A stretch of 28,675 bases of DNA from JAADHY01 sp964428935 (GCA_964428935.1 CAYSAG010000029.1:1-28675), one strand, 5' to 3'; counted from the stretch's first letter, positions 7,676 through 16,562 are shown. Made by a program: numbers and translations. Notes: generated by a model from the letters alone, not told the origin.

Positions 7676-8161
7676 TGGTCAGTCCCCTTTGTCGCGATGC
7701 TTTGAAACCATTGTTGCCCAGTTCACCAAGTTCGGACTGCCGACGGAAATCGACGCGTTGCTGTGGAGCGTCGCGTGTGAGACCGACCGTGTCGCTCCGC
7801 CGGTACCGCGGACTCGGTCGCGGCGACGGCGGACGGTCGCCCGCACAGCTCGCCTTCGCACCCGCCGACCTGTTGGGCAATTCTGTCAGTTGCGCAAACC
7901 GACTTCAACGGAACACCGAAGACCGAACCGCTTCGTCGAACCGACGGCTGGGCACCGCGCCGACCGGGACGCGTCTGGGCCGCGCGCTGGAGCGGCCGAT
8001 GAAACGTGGCCGCCGGTCCGCAGGGTTGCACTGGGCTCGACGCGTCGCGACACTTTGCACTGGTGGCCGTCTTCGTTCGTGGCTTTCGGAGCTGTGTGCG
8101 GGCTGCTGTTGACGGTCCGGCGTCGGACGAACGGCCACCCGCTGGAAAAAGGAGTTGCGTC
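7676..8161. other. Divergent intergenic region (486 bp)
   Basis: It separates the minus-strand fucosidase from the plus-strand YcsI-family gene and so should hold both promoters. The only structure seen is the repeat/palindrome at 8026-8063. No coding frame with a credible start is present. Confidence 0.5.
8026..8063 (+). promoter_or_regulatory. Operator-like element: two TTGCACTGG repeats around a palindrome
   Basis: TTGCACTGG occurs at 8026-8034 and 8055-8063, 29 bp apart. The perfect 10-bp palindrome CGACGCGTCG (8038-8047) lies between them. The element ends 98 bp before the GTG start of the next gene. It could bind a regulator of that gene; there is no independent support. Confidence 0.25.
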
Positions 8162-8959
8162 GTGGCCGGCGAAGTCGACGTGCTACCGACCGGGCGGGAC
8201 GTGCGGGTCGCGTGTCGCGACGGCCGCTGGGCCGGCCCCACGGCCGGTCAGGCTCCCGGCTACGTCCAGGCCAACCTGGTTGCGTTGCCCGCGGAGCTGG
8301 CCTTTGACTTTCTGCTTTTCTGCCAGCGGAATCCGAAGCCGTGTCCTCTGTTGGAAGTGACGAGGCCCGGCGAGACCGAGCCGCGTTTGACGGCCCCTGG
8401 CGCCGACCTGCGAACCGACCTGCCGCGGTACCGCGTTTGGGAGGACGGCGAGTTGGTCGACGAACCGACCGACCTGCGGGACTGGTGGCGGGACGACTTG
8501 GTCTGTTTTCTGTTGGGGTGCTCGTTCACCTTCGACGCGGCTTTGCTGCGGGCGGGCGTTCCGGTTCGGCACGTCGAGCTGGGAGTGAACGTGCCGATGT
8601 TTCGGACGAACGTGGAGTGTGAGCCGGCTGGGGTCTTTCGAGGTCCGCTGGTGGTGTCGATGCGTCCGCTGCTGCCGGCCGACGCGGTTCGGGCCGTTCT
8701 GGTCACGGCCCGGTACCCGCGCGTACACGGGGCGCCGGTACACTTGGGCTTCCCGGAACAGCTCGGGATTAGAGACCTGTCTCGCCCGGACTTCGGTGAC
8801 GCCGTGCCTGTGGAAGAAGGGGAGCTGCCCGTGTTTTGGGCGTGCGGAGTCACCCCCCAAGCGGTGGCCATGACCGCTCGGCCGCCGCTCATGATCACCC
8901 ACAGCCCGGGCTGCATGTTCGTCACCGACTGGCGAGACGAAGAGCTGTGCGAGGCGTAG
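8162..8959 (+). CDS. Putative hydro-lyase, DUF1445/YcsI (D-glutamate cyclase-like) family
   Basis: The protein has 265 residues, the usual length of the family. The GTG at 8162 is chosen because AAGGAG lies 7 nt upstream and the first residues then align with the family start; the frame remains open further upstream but looks non-coding. Characteristic features are AGQAPGYVQANLVALP (28-43), FDFLLFCQRNPKPCPLLEV (48-66), DLVCFLLGCSFTFDAALLRAG (112-132), and the C-terminal ACGVTPQAVAMTARPP and THSPGCMFVTDW, which hold conserved polar residues. The Pfam family containing YcsI is now named for D-glutamate cyclase because a eukaryotic homologue makes 5-oxo-D-proline from D-glutamate; bacterial members are mostly untested. 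It is probably a cytoplasmic enzyme. No metabolic partner is adjacent. Confidence 0.88.
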   Translation: MAGEVDVLPTGRDVRVACRDGRWAGPTAGQAPGYVQANLVALPAELAFDFLLFCQRNPKPCPLLEVTRPGETEPRLTAPGADLRTDLPRYRVWEDGELVDEPTDLRDWWRDDLVCFLLGCSFTFDAALLRAGVPVRHVELGVNVPMFRTNVECEPAGVFRGPLVVSMRPLLPADAVRAVLVTARYPRVHGAPVHLGFPEQLGIRDLSRPDFGDAVPVEEGELPVFWACGVTPQAVAMTARPPLMITHSPGCMFVTDWRDEELCEA

Positions 8960-9407
8960 CGGGGCGAGCGAGCTTCGCGTCTGTACGCGCCAGTCCGCAC
9001 TGTCTCGGACACCAGCGGACGGCGGTCAGACGGACGCGCCGAGTATTTCCGGACCGCTGGCGCTGTCGGTTTCCCTCGTCGCGGAAACGACCGGCGGACG
9101 GAGCCCGCGGCCCTTCGTGCGTTGCGCAGCCATTGGCTCAGACGGGCGCTTGTTCGGACTCCGCCGAACAGGACCTGTTGCAAATGGCGTGGCGCGTGGT
9201 TAATCTTGACGTACGCTCATGGACAACGTCCGCACGGTCCCGAGACTGGAGCCGCGGTGACGGGGCCGGTCACCAGAAGGGCTGTAGCGTGCGAGTGAGC
9301 CGTGCGTCTGCGCTGCTCCGCTCGGTTCAGATGGCGGCGCGCGGTTCCGATCGGGGTCTCGCGCCGCGCCGGAAGCCCTGGGGGCATACATTTCTTGGAG
9401 TGATGCG
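8960..9407. other. Intergenic region (448 bp)
   Basis: It lies between two plus-strand genes. No convincing promoter, hairpin or coding frame was found. The Shine-Dalgarno GGAG of the next gene is at 9397-9400. Confidence 0.5.
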
Positions 9408-9761
9408 GTGCGTACGATCGATTTGACGTCCAGAATTGAGCGTCTTGAAGACCACGAAGAGCGTCATGGCGTCTCGATCGAGGGCTTGTCCGCGTTTCTG
9501 AAGTTCTCTGAAGACGAGCCTGACGAATCGTACCTGGAAGTGTGCGGTGAACTGCACGCTAGGAAGGGGAAAGAACTGTCGCGCAACTTGTCCGTCATCG
9601 TCGTCGCGTACGACTCGGCCGGGCGGGTGGTCGGATTGTCCCACGATTACCAAGCTAGGTTTGGCCGCAAGAAGTTCTACGAGTTCGAGCCATTTTCGAT
9701 CTTCCTCAGCGTTCCGACGCACAAAGTCGCGAAGGTTCGGGTCTACCCGAAGCCCTCGTGA
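9408..9761 (+). CDS. Small protein of unknown function (possible FxLYD-like beta fold)
   Basis: The protein has 117 residues. The GTG start at 9408 is supported by GGAG (9397-9400) 7 nt upstream; a nearer ATG at 9403 is out of frame and soon stops. There is no signal peptide or membrane segment. The stretch from about residue 40, ESYLEVCGELHARKG, then LSVIVVAYDSAGRVVGLSHD and a hydrophobic FSIFLSV, alternates like a small beta-sandwich. It recalls the FxLYD domain pattern (a strand, then VxxYDxxGxVV), but I cannot assign it confidently. The N-terminal 30 residues are charged and probably helical. It stands alone, 448 bp after the YcsI-family gene and convergent with the kinase gene that ends at 9874. 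Confidence 0.65.
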   Translation: MRTIDLTSRIERLEDHEERHGVSIEGLSAFLKFSEDEPDESYLEVCGELHARKGKELSRNLSVIVVAYDSAGRVVGLSHDYQARFGRKKFYEFEPFSIFLSVPTHKVAKVRVYPKPS

Positions 9762-9873
9762 GCTGCGCGGCGGGTTTCTTTGCAAGCTCGTTCGTTCGCC
9801 GAGTAAAGAAGAGGGGATGAGTTCGGAGCGGCGGCGGGGCTCGAGAGTAGGACGCTCGACCGGGACCGGCTGC

Positions 9874-11967
9874 TCACTCCTCCAGCGGCAGTTTCACCGT
9901 AAACGTGCTCCCCTTCCCCAGCTCGCTTTCCACGGAAATTTCGCCGCTCAGCAGCTGGACCAGCCGACGGCAAATGGCCAGTCCCAGACCGATTCCCTCT
10001 CGTTTCTTCTGGCGGTCCGACTCGACGCGCTGAAACGGCTCGAAAATCTTCTGCGCGTCTTCCGGAGCAATTCCGATTCCCGTGTCCGAGACGCGGAAGA
10101 CCAACCAGGGCGGCTCCTTCCGGCACTCGACCCGCACCTGGCCGGTTTCGGTGAACTTGACGGCGTTGGTCAACAGATTCAGCAGGATCTGCTCCACGCG
10201 TTGCCGGTCGCTGATCAACGTCGAGACGTCGTCGGCCTGGTGGGCCGTCAGTTGCAACTTCTTTCGTGCAGCCAGCGGCCGCACCGTCTGAACGACCTGC
10301 TCCAACAGTTCGCTGACGCGGAACCTTTCTTTTCGGATGTCCACGCGTCCGGCCTCAATTCGCGAGACGTCCAGCAGGTCGTTGATCAGTGACAGCAGCC
10401 GCCGGGCGCTTCCCTGAATCATGCCGATCTGCTGCGCTTGCTCGCGGGTGAGTGGTCCCGAAGCGCCGCGGAGCAGCACTTCGGAGAAGCCCAGAATGGC
10501 CGTGAGCGGCGTTCGCAGTTCGTGCGACATCATGGCCAGGAAGGCCGTTTTCATTCGGTCTGCCTCCTCGGCCCGTTCCTTGGCGGCCTGGAGGTCGGCC
10601 GTCCGCTCCTGCACGCGTCGCTCCAGCTCCTCCTTCGCCTGCCGGATGGCCAGCTCGGCCTTCTTTCGCACGTCGATGTCGCGAACGATGGCCAGCAGGT
10701 ACGTCGCCTGCGGCAGGTCGAGGCGGTTCAGGGAAACTTCGGCGAAGAACCGCGTGCCGTCCTTGCGCGTGTGGACCCATTCGAACCGCAACGGCCGACC
10801 GCTCCAAGCCCGGTCGATCATCTCGCGTGTTTTTTGCTCAGACGAGCGTCCGTCGGGCTGGTACGGCGGAGAAAACTCGACGGGGGAGTGGCCGATGACG
10901 TCTTCGCGCTGGCAACCGAACAGCTCGCACGTCTTCGAATTGCACTCCAAGAACTTTTCGCGGTCCATCAAGAAGATGGCGTCGTTGGCCGACTCGAACA
11001 GCAACCGGTATTTGCGTTCGCTCGCCTCCATGGCCTCGCGGAACCGTCGCCGCTCCTCGCGAGCTCGCAAAGCGGAAAGCCCGAACGCCAAGTCACCGGC
11101 CAGTTCTTCGAGCAGTCCGATTTCTTCCTCGCCGAACGCGTCGGGCGCCGTGGCAAAGAGGGTCAAGACGCCGATTGGCCCGTCGGGGGTCTTCAGTGGC
11201 AAGGCGACGGCGGCTGCAGATCTGTGCTGCAGGAGTTCGTGGCGGTGAGCCTGCCAAGTCGGCTCGTCCAACAGCCGGGGCACCACCCTCGTCTCTTCCG
11301 AGGTCAAGGCTTGCCGAGCCAGCTCCCACACCGGCTCGCAGCTCACCAGAGGGCCCTTTCCGTCGAAATCGATGTGAGTGGCCGATTCGTTGCGGTAAGC
11401 GGCGACGGCAGGGCGAAGCGACTGCCCGGGCGCGTCGGTTAGAGCCACCCAGCCGCAGCAGTAACCGCCGACGTCGATTGTCAACCGGCAGATGTCCGCC
11501 AGCAGCTCCCGTTCGTCCGTCGCTCGAATCAAAGCCTGGTTGCAGTCGCGGATCATTCGCAGCGTGCGGTTCAGGGTCTGCATTCGGAGCATGGCGCTTT
11601 CGCGCAACTGCACCGACTGCCGTCGAGCCCGCAACAAGATTTCGATCCGCGCCGCCAGCTCGAGACGTTCGATTGGTGTCAAGATCAGTTCGTCAACGGT
11701 CTTCCACAGATGCCGGGTGACCAACCGGACGTCTGGCCGCGCCACCAACAACAAGACCGGCAAGAAGCTGGGCTGCTCTCGCAGCTTCCGCTCCGACACG
11801 GCCGAGGCGTGGCGGTCCAGGCTGAGCGCGTCGACCAAAAGAAGGTCCAGCGGTTGGTTGAGGTCTTCGGGGGAGCGAGCGATTTGGAGTTCGTAGCGAC
11901 CATGAAGCGACTCCTCCAACAGCCGCCGGTTCTGCTTGTGTTCCAAAAGCAGCAGAATGCGCGGCAT
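9874..11967 (-). CDS. Sensor histidine kinase: degenerate receiver-GAF-PAS-HisKA-HATPase
   Basis: The protein has 697 residues, with no membrane segment. AAAGGA sits 7 nt before the ATG. Residues 1-115 have receiver-domain shape, but the acidic pocket is reduced (LLLLEH at 5-10), the candidate Asp is D46, and the conserved Lys is replaced by Thr (LILTPI, T97); this receiver is probably not phosphorylated normally. A GAF domain spans about 135-300 and a PAS domain about 312-437. A helical linker then leads to HisKA with the phospho-acceptor H482 in MMSHELRTPL. The HATPase domain has an N box (NLLTNAVKF, N601), G1 DTGIGI (628-633), an F box FEPFQ and G2 GLGLAI (660-665). It is a soluble sensor, probably for a small ligand, redox state or partner protein. 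No matching output regulator lies beside it. It is on the same strand as the KaiC-like gene but 602 bp away, so co-transcription is uncertain. Confidence 0.93.
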   Translation of the reverse strand: MPRILLLLEHKQNRRLLEESLHGRYELQIARSPEDLNQPLDLLLVDALSLDRHASAVSERKLREQPSFLPVLLLVARPDVRLVTRHLWKTVDELILTPIERLELAARIEILLRARRQSVQLRESAMLRMQTLNRTLRMIRDCNQALIRATDERELLADICRLTIDVGGYCCGWVALTDAPGQSLRPAVAAYRNESATHIDFDGKGPLVSCEPVWELARQALTSEETRVVPRLLDEPTWQAHRHELLQHRSAAAVALPLKTPDGPIGVLTLFATAPDAFGEEEIGLLEELAGDLAFGLSALRAREERRRFREAMEASERKYRLLFESANDAIFLMDREKFLECNSKTCELFGCQREDVIGHSPVEFSPPYQPDGRSSEQKTREMIDRAWSGRPLRFEWVHTRKDGTRFFAEVSLNRLDLPQATYLLAIVRDIDVRKKAELAIRQAKEELERRVQERTADLQAAKERAEEADRMKTAFLAMMSHELRTPLTAILGFSEVLLRGASGPLTREQAQQIGMIQGSARRLLSLINDLLDVSRIEAGRVDIRKERFRVSELLEQVVQTVRPLAARKKLQLTAHQADDVSTLISDRQRVEQILLNLLTNAVKFTETGQVRVECRKEPPWLVFRVSDTGIGIAPEDAQKIFEPFQRVESDRQKKREGIGLGLAICRRLVQLLSGEISVESELGKGSTFTVKLPLEE

Positions 11968-12569
11968 GTCAACGTCCTTTCTTTCGAGGTGGCCGGCTGC
12001 ACTTGCGTGCTGTGCGATCGAGCCGGTCTCGGTCGGTCGCCGAAAGGCTCCGGTCGTGACCGAGCGGTCCGACGCCGACCACTTCGACGGCTCGCTCGCC
12101 CACGCAACGCCCTAGTCCTTGCCGGCTTGTTTGTTGCTGCGACGCCCACGCGGCGCCCGTCGGAACGCGCTCACCGGGCCAGCCGTCAGGCCCGCTCCAC
12201 TTAACCAACCGGTAGCCGGTAGGCCGGCCACGCTGATCTGAAGGAGCCGCCCCACGCGGCGTCGCGACTCGTGTCGTCGACACGACAAACGTAAGGGAGG
12301 ACGTTGAGTCGAACCCGAAGCCGCGCGGACGCGCTCGCCGTCGCCGCTCTGGCCGGCAGCCGCGAGTCGCAGGCGGAAGGCGGTTGCTCGAGCCCGACGG
12401 AAAGACGGTTCTCCCGTCACCTCGGACACGTTGTTCGCTGCGCAGCTCCGTTGGCCCGCGGCTGGCCTTGCTGCTGACGACGCGTCCGTTGCGACGCCGG
12501 TTGTCTTTCCGTCGCGTTTTGCTTGCAGCAACCTCCTCCGCAAAAAGTCGACGACAGCCCCAACCGCCG
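11968..12569. other. Intergenic region (602 bp) between the KaiC-like and kinase genes
   Basis: It is very GC-rich. The only element identified is the Shine-Dalgarno of the downstream kinase. Several open frames cross it, but none has a ribosome site or family-like protein, so I regard it as non-coding. Confidence 0.5.
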
Positions 12570-14021
12570 TTACGTCTCCTTTTCGTTGGCCGCTGAAGGC
12601 TCCCAGGTCGGCGTCCCGCTCAGAATGCCTCGCAGCCGAGTCAGCGGCTCGCCCACCTTGATGCCGTAGCGGGTGATTCGGAATTCCCGCAGTGTTTTCT
12701 CGAAGTCGCCCAAGCGTTTCTTGAGCACGCCAATGGCCTTTCGCATTTCGCCGTCGATTTCGAGGTACCGCAGAAAAATGATGCTGTCGGCCAGGTAGCT
12801 GATTCCTCGTTCCGTCGGACGAAAGTCCCCCGTCACCGACTCGGTCTCGTTGACCAGCAAGACCGTCACGCCCCAATTGGCCAGCGTACGGCAGAGCGTG
12901 TGAATGTGGCTGGCCAGGTTGTTTCCTCGGACCGAGAGTCCGTAGCCGGCGACGCTGTCAATCATGACGATTCGCACGTTGCGGCGTTGGACGTCCTCAC
13001 GCACCAGTTGAGCGAACTCGTTCGGGTCGTAGCGCAGCGGCTCCACGGACCGAATCACCAGAGTGCCGTTTTTGATCATGGGCCCGACGGGAATGTTGAC
13101 GGCTTCGCACCGCTGCTGCAAGGTGGTCGCCGGTTCTTCGAACACGTACACGGCCGACGCCTCGCCCCGTCCAGCGGCTTCCTTCGCGAAGGCCAGGCCC
13201 AGGGTCGTCTTTCCGACGCCGCTGGGGCCCGTAATGATGGTCACCGTGCCGCGTTCCAGACCGCCGTGCAAGAGCTCGTCCACTTCCGGCACACCCGAGG
13301 AAATCTGCTCGACGACCGCTGGAGCCGGGCGCGGTTCGGCCACCAAGGCAGGGAAGACTTTCATTCCCGAGCCGGTCAGGGCGACCGTGTGCCGACCGGG
13401 CCGGTAGTCGGACCCGCGAAACTTGGTGACAATGACCGACCGTTGCTCTTCGGTGGCGAGCAGCTCAATGACGCCGTCGGCCAGAAACTGCAAGTCTTCG
13501 TCCGGAGCTTCGGCGCTGCTTTCTGAAGCGAACAGCACGGTCGCCCCCTGCTCGGTCAGAAACCGCAGGAACGAGAGCACTTGTCGTCGGTACTGGAAAA
13601 TGTCGGGAGCGAGGTAGCGGAACTGGGTCATGGAGTCGACGAAGACGCGCTGGGGCCGCGTCCGCTCAATGGTCTCGACAATCCGCCGGGTCATTGGTTC
13701 CCGTTCCACTTCCGCCGGCGTGAACAGGTCGTAGCTTTCGGCCTGAGCGAAAAACTCGGCCGTCGGAATCAACTCCAGCCAGTCGATTCCTTCGGGGTCG
13801 AGCCCAATGGACTGGGCGTTGGTCTTGATTTGTTGGGCCGGCTCACCCAGCGTCACGTACAGCGACCGCTCCCCCCGCCGGACCCCAGCCGCCAAGAAAT
13901 GCAACCCCAGCGTTGTCTTGCCGGTGCCGGGACCTCCCCGCACCAGGTAGGCTCGGCCGGGCAGAAGGCCCCCGTGGAGCACCTCGTCCAGCCCCGGGAC
14001 TTCAATCGCTACTCGTTCCAC
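12570..14021 (-). CDS. KaiC-like double-domain RecA-fold ATPase
   Basis: The protein has 483 residues. The GTG at 14021 is chosen because AGGAGG lies 6 nt upstream and the family N-terminus (GLDEVLHGGLLPGRAYLVRG, 10-29) follows at once. There are two tandem KaiC domains. The first has Walker A GGPGTGKTT (29-37) and the region LYVTLGEPAQQI (54-65). The second has Walker A GPSGVGKTT (265-273), the catalytic Glu pair FEE (294-296), IVMIDSVAGYG (351-361) and the C-terminal GEMRKAIGVLKKR. Compared by eye with Synechococcus KaiC, the phosphosite segment reads T403-E-R-G-I-S408-Y409: Thr-426 and Ser-431 equivalents are kept, but Thr-432 is Tyr. It is probably an ATP-dependent signalling switch, not a proven clock protein; no KaiA or KaiB is in the window. 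Its start overlaps the upstream kinase gene by 20 bp, so translation is probably coupled. Confidence 0.92.
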   Translation of the reverse strand: MERVAIEVPGLDEVLHGGLLPGRAYLVRGGPGTGKTTLGLHFLAAGVRRGERSLYVTLGEPAQQIKTNAQSIGLDPEGIDWLELIPTAEFFAQAESYDLFTPAEVEREPMTRRIVETIERTRPQRVFVDSMTQFRYLAPDIFQYRRQVLSFLRFLTEQGATVLFASESSAEAPDEDLQFLADGVIELLATEEQRSVIVTKFRGSDYRPGRHTVALTGSGMKVFPALVAEPRPAPAVVEQISSGVPEVDELLHGGLERGTVTIITGPSGVGKTTLGLAFAKEAAGRGEASAVYVFEEPATTLQQRCEAVNIPVGPMIKNGTLVIRSVEPLRYDPNEFAQLVREDVQRRNVRIVMIDSVAGYGLSVRGNNLASHIHTLCRTLANWGVTVLLVNETESVTGDFRPTERGISYLADSIIFLRYLEIDGEMRKAIGVLKKRLGDFEKTLREFRITRYGIKVGEPLTRLRGILSGTPTWEPSAANEKET

Positions 14022-15261
14022 CGTCTTCCTCCTCTCGTTCTTTTTCGAACGTCGCCGAAGTCTCCGACGCCACCTGGCTTCGACTAACCGCACCGTTTCG
14101 GTCCAGCGGAAACCGGACGCACACCCGCGTCCCCTGCTGTTTCCGCTCGAACCAAACCGTCCCTTTCAGTTGCTGAGCGAACATGTGCACCAGCGACAGA
14201 CCGACCGACTCACTTTTCTCCACGTCCAACTCTTCCGGCAGCCCAACACCGTCGTCCTCCACCACCAGCACGGCTTCGTCGCCTTCGGACCTGAGCTCGA
14301 CTCGCACTTGGCCCGTCCGTCCTTCCGGAAAAGCGTGTTTCAGCGCGTTGGTCACCAGCTCGTTCAAAAGCAGACCACACGTAATCAGTCGGTCCAGGTC
14401 CAGGCGCAGGTTTCCCGCCACCTGCGTTTGAACCACCACGTTGGCTCCTCCAAAAGACGGTCGCAAGTAGCCGACCAGTCGCTGCACGTAGCGGCCCACG
14501 TCCGCTTGCGACATGTCCGGCGACCCGTACAGCATTTCGTGAATGCGAGCCATGGCGTAGACGCGGTCGTAGACGGCCATGACCGCTTCGTGGGCTTTCG
14601 GGTCGGACATCTGCCGCGCTTCCAGACGCAACAGACTGGCAATCACCTGCAAGTTGTTCTTCACGCGGTGGTTCAGCTCGCGAAGCATGACCTCCTTTTC
14701 GCGAGCCAAGTGCCGCAGCTCTTCTTCCACCTTCTTCCGCTCGGCAATCTCAGCCGCCAGAGCCCGGTTGCTCTGTTGCAGCTCACCCAGCTTCTGTTCC
14801 AGCTTTCGAACGAGAGCCTCGTTGTACTTACGGTAAATGACCCGCTCGTCCAATTGCGACGGAGCGCGCACTTGCGGCCGTCGCCCCTCTCCCCGTCCGC
14901 GAACGACGTCCTCCAAGCACTTCAGCAGCGAGTCGGTTTCGATTGGTTTGACCAGAAAACGGTCCGCCCCCAAAGCGTAAGCCAGTTCCTCGTCTCTCGG
15001 GTCTGTGTACGACGCCGTGTAGAAAACGAAAGGAACGTTCTTCAGCCGCTCGTCCTGTTTCCATTGCCGCAGCAAAGCGAACCCGTCCATGACGGGCATC
15101 AGGATGTCACTGACGGCAGCGTCCGGCGGCGACTGGCGAGCCATTTGAAGAGCTTCCTCGCCGTTTGCCGCACAGTCCACGTGGTGGCCCGCCGAGCAGA
15201 GAAGTGTCTCCAGCAACTTGCGGTTGTACTCGTCGTCGTCAACGACCAGAAACCTGGCCAT
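14002..15261 (-). CDS. Response-regulator receiver fused to HisKA_2 histidine kinase
   Basis: The protein has 419 residues. The ATG at 15261 is chosen because the receiver begins there (MARFLVVDDDEYNRK); the frame extends upstream to a GTG at 15339 without a ribosome site or similarity. The receiver spans 1-120 with acidic D8-D10, phospho-acceptor D52 (SDILMPVMDG), T82 and K105 (FLVKPI), so it looks functional. A coiled coil follows (about 145-188). Next comes a HisKA_2-type dimerisation domain, with REKEVMLRELNHRVKNNLQV and H198 as phospho-acceptor, and an HATPase domain with LLLNELVTNALKHA (N305), DDGVG (336-340) and GLSLV. It has no membrane segment. It overlaps the KaiC-like gene by 20 bp, which makes the two a likely signalling pair. 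The last 35 residues are charged and have no assigned role. Confidence 0.93.
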   Translation of the reverse strand: MARFLVVDDDEYNRKLLETLLCSAGHHVDCAANGEEALQMARQSPPDAAVSDILMPVMDGFALLRQWKQDERLKNVPFVFYTASYTDPRDEELAYALGADRFLVKPIETDSLLKCLEDVVRGRGEGRRPQVRAPSQLDERVIYRKYNEALVRKLEQKLGELQQSNRALAAEIAERKKVEEELRHLAREKEVMLRELNHRVKNNLQVIASLLRLEARQMSDPKAHEAVMAVYDRVYAMARIHEMLYGSPDMSQADVGRYVQRLVGYLRPSFGGANVVVQTQVAGNLRLDLDRLITCGLLLNELVTNALKHAFPEGRTGQVRVELRSEGDEAVLVVEDDGVGLPEELDVEKSESVGLSLVHMFAQQLKGTVWFERKQQGTRVCVRFPLDRNGAVSRSQVASETSATFEKEREEEDGGTSSD

Positions 15262-15682
15262 GGCGTTCGTCCCCGCTGCCAACTCAACGAGCTGCCGACT
15301 TTCAGCGCTGCTCGGAACCGGCGAAGCGCAATGGGACACCGTCGGCCGCCAAAGTTAGGCGGCGTGGCCCGCACTCACACACGATCGGTACTGCTTATTC
15401 TGACGCTGTCTGAACAAACCTGTCAACGACCGGGTGGAAATGCGGAGCGTCGGGCGGTTCGTCAAGCCGTGAACGTCGTTGGACTGGCACGCCGCACGCG
15501 GCCCGAACCGGAGCAGGAAGACGGACTTCGATCCACGAACTCAGCGTTGCAGTGAACGCCACCTGCGCGAGCGGGAAAAAGACGGATGCGGGTTTGGCAA
15601 AGAGCCGCTCGAAGCAGGAAAACAGCCCAGGCCGGCGGAAGGAGCGGCCACCGAAGTGGCGAGAGGCTGCGCCAGCACGCCG
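15262..15682. other. Intergenic region (421 bp)
   Basis: It lies between the hisA stop at 15683 and the start of the receiver-kinase gene, both on the minus strand. It should hold the promoter of the kinase/KaiC-like operon, but none was clear. No terminator-like hairpin with a T run was found for the upstream kinase direction or for hisA. Confidence 0.45.
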
Positions 15683-16426
15683 TCAATCCTCTTGCACGCA
15701 CTGCAGAGCGTCGCGCAGCCGAATGGTTCCTTCGTACAACGCCCGGCCAATGATGACCCCGACCAGACCGGGCTGCTCACGCGACGCGGCCACCAACCGA
15801 CGAACGTCGTCCAGTGTCGTCACGCCGCCCGAAGCAATGACCGGAAGGCCGAGCGACGCCAGTTGCTTCAAATCGTCGATTGTTTGAGGGTCGACGCCCT
15901 GCAGCATTCCGTCGTTGGCAATGTTGGTGTAGACCAGCGCGGCCAGAGGAAGGTCTTTGTACTGACGAGCCAACTCCAACGCCGACACGTGCGAGACTTC
16001 AAGCCAACCGTCGGTGGCCACCATGGAGTCGCGAGCGTCCAGTCCCAAGACCAGCCGGCCGGGGAACTGCTCGACCATTCGACGAAACCATTCCGGCTGC
16101 TTCAGCGCCTGCGTTCCAATGACGACCCGCTCCACGCCCACCTTTTCCAGAAGCAGGCGAATGGACTCTTCGTTACGGACGCCGCCGCCCAGCTGGCACC
16201 GAACACCGCTCTGCTCCACGATTCGTTCCACCACCGACACATTGACCGGTCGCCCTTCCCGCGCCCCGTCCAGGTCGACCAGGTGCAGCCAGCGAGCTCC
16301 CTCGTCGACCCATTGGCGAGCCATTTTGGCCGGGTCGTCCGAGAAAACGGTTTCTCGAGCGTAGTCGCCCTGCCGAAGGCGAACACACCGACCACCACGG
16401 ATGTCGATTGCCGGGTAGATTTCCAT
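15683..16426 (-). CDS. hisA: Phosphoribosylformimino-5-aminoimidazole carboxamide ribotide isomerase (HisA)
   Basis: The protein has 247 residues, normal for HisA. It catalyses the Amadori rearrangement of ProFAR to PRFAR, the fourth step of histidine synthesis, in the cytoplasm. The half-barrel signatures are clear: MEIYPAIDIRGGRCVRLRQG (1-20, catalytic base D8), WLHLVDLDGA (46-55), CQLGGGVRNEESI (77-89), RLVLGLDARDS (124-134, second catalytic Asp D130), YTNIANDGMLQGVD (166-179) and VIASGGVTTLDD (196-207). HisF, its close relative, would have a different N-terminus (LAKRIIPCLD-type). The ribosome site is weak (GCGGAAGC just before the ATG at 16426). It lies 136 bp downstream of hisH on the same strand, probably in the same operon. 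hisF is not in the window. Confidence 0.95.
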   Translation of the reverse strand: MEIYPAIDIRGGRCVRLRQGDYARETVFSDDPAKMARQWVDEGARWLHLVDLDGAREGRPVNVSVVERIVEQSGVRCQLGGGVRNEESIRLLLEKVGVERVVIGTQALKQPEWFRRMVEQFPGRLVLGLDARDSMVATDGWLEVSHVSALELARQYKDLPLAALVYTNIANDGMLQGVDPQTIDDLKQLASLGLPVIASGGVTTLDDVRRLVAASREQPGLVGVIIGRALYEGTIRLRDALQCVQED

Positions 16427-16562
16427 GCTTCCGCTGTGTCCGTTTTCTCGCGAGGGGGCGTCTGGACTGCAGCGAAGCCGACCGCGCCGGCCAACGCGGG
16501 GAGAGTAGACGCGGCGCTCCGTTCGGCCCGGCTCGACTCTCCCCAGCCGGCGTTTTTTTCCG

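Noticed and set aside
16528..16559. Plus-strand terminator-like hairpin (CCGGCT...AGCCGG then seven T)
   Set aside because: It has a stem and T run, but no plus-strand gene ends here; it lies in the hisH-hisA spacer, and on the coding strand the T run is on the wrong side. Probably chance, although control of antisense transcripts cannot be excluded.
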